Origin: Theodoxus fluviatilis | Lineage: Eukaryota > Mollusca > Gastropoda > Cycloneritida > Neritidae | DNA: 64,000 nt | Direction of reading: 5' to 3' | Assembly: GCA_034096865.1 (NCBI GenBank) | Contig: JAWQFJ010001140.1 | Location: 152,705 to 216,704 of the forward strand | The notes under the pieces: model-generated | Database searches by the model: none | Told to the model about the DNA's origin: nothing | What the model saw: only the letters and a program-made list of their open reading frames with translations | Program-made: the position numbers and the translations under genes | Shown here: positions 59,111 to 64,000 of the stretch, one piece after another | Position numbering within the stretch: the first letter of the stretch is position 1 | Layout: each line of letters starts with the position of its first letter

Positions 59111-61464
59111 TCGACCCTACGCATTGTGATGCGTTTCTGGGACAATTTTCTTGGTTGACGTCCTGTGAGGAGACACATATATATACATCGTCCCAGCTGG
59201 ACGGCTGAGCGGAGCTCTGTCCAGTGACCCAGACAACATCACGAGTTCAAATGAGGAATAGTCAAGATTCAGTAGCTATTGTACCGGTTGAATGAAACAC
59301 GAAACTCAATTAAGTCCTCGTCATTCATCCCCTCTCCATATATTTTCTCGTTCTTTTCCCTTTCTCCTTGCTTTCAACTATGATCAGACCTATAGAATCA
59401 CCACTGAATACGCACAAAATATCCACTATGGTTGCACTACAGATATGTCTGACTCACTCTTTCAGTTTAATAAATGATCACCCTATTTTTGTGGGCGATG
59501 ATGCCACAATTTTCAGAGACCATATCTGCATCGCAGGCAAAGCGAAATATGCTGTACTGTACAATGTGTTGAAAATCACTTTCTGCTTTTATAACGGGAG
59601 TAGTTGACTTGCATCCTCGCTCGTCAAGATAAATAGAAGTATAGAAAAATAAGTCTTCTATTGACGAATTCTTTGCAAATCAAAAGAGGCACATTTCAAG
59701 AGACACGCTATTACACTGCAACCCCTTCCTTTACAGTTCAATCTGTCACATCTACTTAACTTTTTAAAAACAGAAGGGCAAACCAAAGATAAAAGACATT
59801 GCCCACCGCGAAGGACGCTATCAAAAATCAACTTGTGTCACATCCAGACATGGCGAACATTAATCAGTCTTTTGCAGCGGGGATGTCGAAGCCTTGAATT
59901 CCTTCTCTGAAAGACGCCAGACCTGCAAGACAACATCTTTGCAACTTCGGCCATTATTCACGGACACGGTCGCGGTACGGCATGTGCGTAGAGAAAGGCA
60001 GCACTGCAGCACGTATCGCTGGCGCTTTACGAGGTAGGTCCGTGGGCGATGGGACAGATACGCGCCGTCTCGCCCTATAAACATCAATAAGTCTTCCAGC
60101 GCTCTGTCTCTGCCCGAGCGCGTCTCCAACCCGCCTCCTCCTCCACCCGCCAGCGGACACGGGTGGACACACATCTGGGTTAAGCGATCAGGCTTTGCGT
60201 CCGAACAAAGACAGTCTTTTGTGCCAACACAGAGAACCTCTTGGCAAGAGCCCAACCGATCCTTCATGGGGCACCTGGCTACCCCCTCCTCCTCCATTCA
60301 TCTCCTGCTCTCCCCGAGACCCTAACAGACCCTAACCCCTCCCCCTACCCCCCCCCCCCGTCCGCTTCAATACTACCCCCCTTCCTCCCTGTAGTTATAT
60401 TGCTGTCCCTTCATCTCTTCCTACTCTACCACCACCACCCCTGCCCAGTCCGAGTCCTGTGTAGGACCCCATCCCCTCCTGTACTTCACATTATCGTGCT
60501 GTGGTGCTTCTGATCCATAGTTTCTTATCCACCCCTCCTCCCTGGCTTTCCCCCTCATTTATCCCACCAAATGTCTGCGTGGGTGTGTTGTTGTCAGGTT
60601 TCTTGGACATTCATCATTCTTGTGATTGGTTTGTACTCCAGCTGTAAAAGTCACGGTTGTTGGAGATGTTGCTCTTATGTCGCTGGTGACTCCGTCACAG
60701 ACGTCAGAACATTACTTCAGTGACGTCTTCGCTCATTCTAGTAATCTAGAGACTTCGCCTGACTCGGGTTCACAGAATGGTCTTCGCTTTCATGGCGGGA
60801 TAGCAAGGAAGAAATCAGAAATAACAACTACTCTTCTTTTCTGTCAGAATTCCATGCATTTTCAGTCGCCAATTATACAATGTACATATTTATCTCTGTC
60901 ACTCGGTGTATACATGCTTTTGATATTCTCATACCGAATACTCTGTCTTTTTTTCTCTTTATTATTATTGCTTTGCCGTTGTTTGATTGACCTTAAACCT
61001 AAGATCTTACAGGGGTTAGAGAGTGAAATAGCAAATGTTGTCTCCTAGGGGCCGATGCGAGTCACTTACAATCATTCCGCACGTTTCTATTTCTTTCACA
61101 CCTACTCGACTCCTTCTCTCATACAACCTCTGTCCTTAATGAGGAGAGATCTAATCAGCTTACGAATATTAGGGAAAGTAAGTCAAGACCAAGAAGTCAG
61201 TGACAAGTTTCTACACAAAGATGTTTAGTCTCATGTATCCCTTAACAATTGTTCCAACGAACGCGCCTAATTTCCACTCAGTCCTATCACAACACTCTAA
61301 ACTCTACGCGCATCGGCCACTGAAACAACCTCTCTGGCGAGAGTGCCATCCAATTTCCGGTGGAAGTAACTCTTTAGGAAGCACTGCCACGGAAGGAACC
61401 CCCACATGGTCTTTTAAATACAGTCGAAAGCTATATACACGTATGTTTTAACAAGATCTGCAAG
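59111..61464. other. Plain sequence upstream of the Penelope-like element
   Basis: A tRNA-like patch (GGCTGAGCGGAGCTCTG … CGAGTTCAAAT, 59201-59249) has poor pol III boxes. C runs occur at 60338-60360. The 145-codon minus frame at 59860-60297 is Cys-containing but unrecognised. A plus frame at 61200-61451 may belong to the N-terminal side of the Penelope-like element, but I cannot align it to that family with confidence. Confidence 0.3.
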
Positions 61465-61820
61465 ATGAAGTTTACACCATTTCGACAATTGAACTTATCA
61501 CGTAAAGAGAAGAACGCTTTGAACACCCTTAGATCTAGAGATAACATTGTCATTAATCCTGCCGACAAGGGGGGAGCGGTTGTTGTGTGGAGACGGGACT
61601 TGTACATTCAAGAGGCCCAGAGACAACTTGCAGACGTATCCTGCTACAAACCTGTACACAGAGACTCGCTTAATCTAAACAACAAAATTATTCACAACAC
61701 CATTAAAAAACTTATCACTGACGGCCAGTTACCTCCCACAGCAAAGCATCTCCTTATACACCAACCCCACTCTTCCAAATTCTATCTGCTACCTAAAATA
61801 CATAAACCAACAATCCTGGC
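61465..61820 (+). pseudogene. PLE reverse transcriptase, N-terminal part
   Basis: The frame reads FRQLNLSRKEKNALNTLRSR, then DNIVINPADKGGAVVVWRRD, then LYIQEAQRQLADVSCYKPV, and reaches FYLLPKIHKP. I/V-x-P-A-D-K-G-x-A-V-V and Y-x-L-P-K-I-H-K-P are hallmark blocks of PLE reverse transcriptases, upstream of the palm (fingers). After KIHKP at about 61810 similarity jumps to another frame, where the expected GR-L/P-IVS block continues; a one-base loss in CCAACAATCC explains it. The original frame runs 19 more unrelated codons to a stop at 61875. Confidence 0.8.
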
Positions 61821-62876
61821 AGACTCATTGTTTCAGCATGCAGCTGCCCCACTGAACGTATTTCCCACTACCTAGACACACTGCTACAACCTCTTGTCAC
61901 ATCCTTACCTACATATGTCAAAGACACAACACATGCTTTGAACCTTTTAGAAGATAAGAAAACTCATCCAGGAACTACCCCCAAGTACCTCTTTTCCCTA
62001 GATGTAGTTTCCCTCTATACCAACATCCCACACGCCGACGGTTTAAAGGCTCTCACACATTTCCTCAACCAACGCACAGACAAAACACCTCCCACCCACA
62101 CATTAGTGCGCCTAGCCGAACTGGTCCTGACTTTGAATACATTCACTTTCAACGATGAAACTTTTCACCAAATCAGTGGCGTTGCCATGGGAACCAAGAT
62201 GGGCCCCAGTTATGCCTGTCTCTTCATGGGCTACTTTGAACACCTTTTCCGTAAACAATCTCAGAATCCCACCCCTGAGTTCTACAAAAGATACATAAAT
62301 GACATTTTTGGTTTCACATCCCTTCACAAAGAGCAGCTGACTGACTACATCCATGCCATACAACGATTCCATTCTAACATTCATTTCACTTACAAAATTT
62401 CTTATGTCTCCATCACATTCTTAGACATACTTGTCTCCTTGACCCACAATACCATCAATACCTCTGTCTTCTACAAGGCTACAGACTCCCATAGCTACCT
62501 ACATTATAACTCTTCCCACAGCCCCCATACCAAGAACAGCATCTCTTTCTCCCAACTTCTTCGCCTTCGACGCCTCTGCTCCAGTGATGAAGATTTCAAC
62601 ACAAAATCCATAGAAATGGTTGACTTTTTCCTGCATAGACACTATCCCCTCCCTGTCCTACAGAACACTCTCCACCGGGTGCAGAATTTATCCAGAGGTG
62701 AATGCCTGAAACCCCACACCCAAGCCAAAAACTCCTTCAGACCCACCCTCACACTTCAGTATCATCCCATCACCGATCGGATTCGATCAACTCTCCTCTT
62801 CAACTGGCACCTTCTAAAATCTTCTGATGAAACAACCTCTATATTCACTGAGAAACCCATGATTGCCTATAAATGA
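61812..62876 (+). pseudogene. PLE reverse transcriptase, palm and thumb
   Basis: Palm motif A is intact: FSLDVVSLYTNIP with the catalytic Asp at 62001-62003. Motif B is intact: SGVAMGTKMGPSYACLFMGY (about 62178-62235). Motif C is RYINDIFG at 62289-62312: the first of the two catalytic aspartates is Asn (AAT at 62298-62300), a G-to-A change, so this copy cannot be catalytic. SITFLDILVSLTHN matches the following F-L-D block. The frame stops with TGA at 62874-62876, within AYK-stop-GINLRDILVRPSL; one C-to-T change in a CGA arginine codon would account for the stop, and the same frame then continues into the linker. Confidence 0.85.
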
Positions 62877-63303
62877 GGTATTAACCTCAGAGATATACTC
62901 GTCCGGCCCTCCCTATCAGGCCCCGCCCATCACCCGCCTGGCACTCACCCCTGCAACCTCACTAGCTGCAAGACCTGCCCATTTCTGCATAGCTCCATCC
63001 ACATCCAAGGCCCCAAAGGAAACATGCACATAACAAAATACTTCACATGTCACTCCACAGATTTAGTTTATGCAATTACATGTCACAAATGCTCAAAAAT
63101 ATATGTGGGAGAGACTGGCCGTAGTCTCAACACTCGCTTTTCAGAACACCTCGCAGATTCACCAACCCATTCCGTCCAGGACGTGCGGGTGCGAGGGGTG
63201 TGGAAACTTTTTAAAACATGACACAAATGGGAGAAAATAGATGGAGACCTATGTGATCCACAAACTGGGTACCAAAAAACCTCTTGGTCTGAACAAAATT
63301 TAA
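62877..63303 (+). pseudogene. PLE linker and GIY-YIG endonuclease remnant
   Basis: After the stop, the same frame gives GINLRDILVRPSL, a Cys motif HPCNLTSCKTCP (about 62947-62982), then DLVYAITCHKCSKIYVGETG followed by RSLNTRFSEHL. VYAI and IYVGETGR (63066-63122) are the GIY and YIG elements with the catalytic Arg downstream, and the CHKC in the loop is the PLE-specific CCHH-type insertion. The C-terminal part breaks near 63170-63230. The family's last block, ETYVIHKLGTKKPLGLNKI, is intact in another frame at 63244-63300 and ends with TAA at 63301-63303. The catalytic Glu of ETYVIHKLG survives but is out of frame. Confidence 0.8.
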
Positions 63304-63880
63304 ATTTGCTACATCCACTTTTAACTTATTCTGTTTTTACCCACATAGACACTCATCGAGTTTTTACCGTTGATCTATTTATCTATTTATTTGCTCTTTC
63401 GTTCCAAATAACGTACAGGGAGTAGAGGTAACAATATCATTCTTGTATCCGCATTCTAGCTCTTTTTAATGGAAGGTTGTATCCCATTTCTTAAGCATAC
63501 GATAAGTACTAAGCTTATTTTAATGTGATTTTTATTTGAATGTGAGTTGTTTAACCATTTGACATCCCTCTTTCAAATCTCTACTTCTTTTTCTTCTTTC
63601 ACACACAATCACGCACACACGCACGCACACGCATACACCACCACTTCACTTCCGCCCCCCACTTCCTCCTACCCCTTTTTAACCAAACCAACCCCCCCCC
63701 TCTCCCTCTCCCCCTCCCCCTCTCCCTCTCGAACTCTTCCCTGCATCATGTGGTAACCGTGAGCTGATTTTACTCTCACAAATTTCACGATTTTATGGAA
63801 CATAAAACTCGTCACCCACTGAATAATGTAAAGTATCCCTGCTCAGTGGACATTTTACCCTGTACAGTTCAGTTGTGTGT
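63304..63880. other. 3' region of the Penelope-like element or flank
   Basis: AT-rich sequence with ATCTATTTATCTATTTATTT at 63375, a degenerate CACGCACAC patch at 63600-63640 and C-rich CCCCTCTCCCTCTCCCCCTC at 63693-63730. No frame was recognised. Confidence 0.4.
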
Positions 63881-63884
63881 TTGT

Positions 63885-63930
63885 TTTACGCCTGAAGAAG
63901 ACTTGTAAGTCGAAAATTTGCATCTGTGCT
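63885..63930 (+). ncRNA. Hammerhead-ribozyme-like core (relic)
   Basis: CTGAAGA (63892-63898) fits the conserved CUGANGA box. A hairpin GACTT-GT-AAGTC (63900-63911) stands where stem II belongs, and GAAA (63912-63915) follows it directly. Hammerhead motifs are known from the pseudo-LTRs of Penelope-like elements, typically with a very short stem III, and this one lies 590 bp past a PLE endonuclease. Stem III and the closing stem I are poor here (ACGC before the core and TGTGC after it do not pair well), so it is probably decayed or only similar. One extra A lies between the box and stem II. Confidence 0.4.
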
Positions 63931-64000
63931 CGCCCTGTGTTAAAGCGACTTTCATTTCCCGCAGGTGTTTGTGTTCTACTTTACGCGTCGCCTGCAGTCC

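Larger units (their letters stand above)
61465..63303 (+). mobile_element. Penelope-like retroelement (PLE), decayed
   Basis: One long plus-strand coding region is broken into at least four pieces and encodes, in order, a PLE reverse transcriptase and a GIY-YIG endonuclease, the domain order that defines endonuclease-bearing Penelope-like elements. The reverse transcriptase of this class is related to telomerase; the endonuclease nicks the target. Left and right ends are uncertain: no clear 5' pseudo-LTR was seen, and the 3' side may extend to the ribozyme-like core at 63892-63915. Damage: frameshift near 61810, catalytic Asp to Asn at 62298, stop at 62874, and a frameshift between about 63170 and 63240. 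Confidence 0.85.

Noticed and set aside
59190..59260. tRNA-like sequence (GGCTGAGCGGAGC … GAGTTCAAAT)
   Set aside because: Boxes deviate at conserved positions, the stems do not pair, and no flanking duplication was seen.
61200..61451. N-terminal domain of the Penelope-like element
   Set aside because: Position is suggestive, but I could not match its blocks to the family and its frame does not join the reverse transcriptase frame.

Overview
This window reads as nuclear DNA of an invertebrate animal. I see no operons, no prokaryotic gene layout and no RNA gene cluster. Simple-sequence repeats are very dense: (CA)n, (CT)n, (AT)n, (CAGA)n and long triplet tracts. The mix of L2-like LINE ends, a Penelope-like element, Mutator-like and Harbinger-like DNA transposons and foldback MITEs, together with one dispersed motif (ending in TAAGAGGCGAATAACT) that I associate from memory with gastropod and other mollusc genomes, makes a mollusc the best guess. 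That assignment is an inference, because no host gene could be identified.

Layout. 0-3.4 kb: a tiny hairpin flanked by an 8-bp direct repeat, an L2-like LINE 3' end, and a large AC-rich repeat with about 210-bp higher-order duplications. 3.8-10.3 kb: a 124-bp near-perfect palindrome, a 38-bp minisatellite, a GCGCTGC-rich foldback MITE inside purine microsatellites, and a long (TC)n/(TGTC)n block. 11.4-12.3 kb: a decayed Mutator-like element with a transposase C-terminal remnant. 13.4-15.3 kb: a 57-bp duplication, a possible short coding region and a second L2-like LINE end. 16-25 kb: mostly plain sequence with a tRNA-derived SINE and a possible signal-anchor exon. 25.0-25.9 kb: an 870-bp TIR/foldback transposon. 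27.5-31.6 kb: AT, GA and triplet arrays, including about 690 bp of pure polypyrimidine. 34.7-37.1 kb: a 97-bp triplication and a CpG-rich candidate promoter. 44.7-46.7 kb: a 2-kb satellite of about 41 50-bp monomers with 100-bp dimer structure. 50.3-51.6 kb: a 5'-truncated LINE between two (CT)n tracts. 52.5-54.3 kb: a Harbinger-like element with a duplicated Myb/SANT-like exon. 54.4-57.1 kb: a CGA repeat phased at 10 bp, an unidentified 163-codon ORF, a third L2-like end and a possible last exon. 61.4-63.9 kb: a decayed Penelope-like retroelement with reverse transcriptase and GIY-YIG domains and a hammerhead-ribozyme-like core near its 3' side.

Every protein I can identify with confidence belongs to a mobile element, and every such copy carries frameshifts, stops or truncations. 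Host coding potential is limited to a few short open stretches that need splice-aware evidence. Most long open frames (poly-Thr/His, Cys/Val, Ser/Leu, Glu, Lys/Arg) are translations of microsatellites. The strongest structural signals are the satellite with its dimeric order, the three nested or foldback inverted-repeat elements, the Mutator-like element whose subterminal region is itself a 15-bp tandem array, the duplicated Harbinger-like exon, and the Penelope-like element with the ribozyme-like relic.
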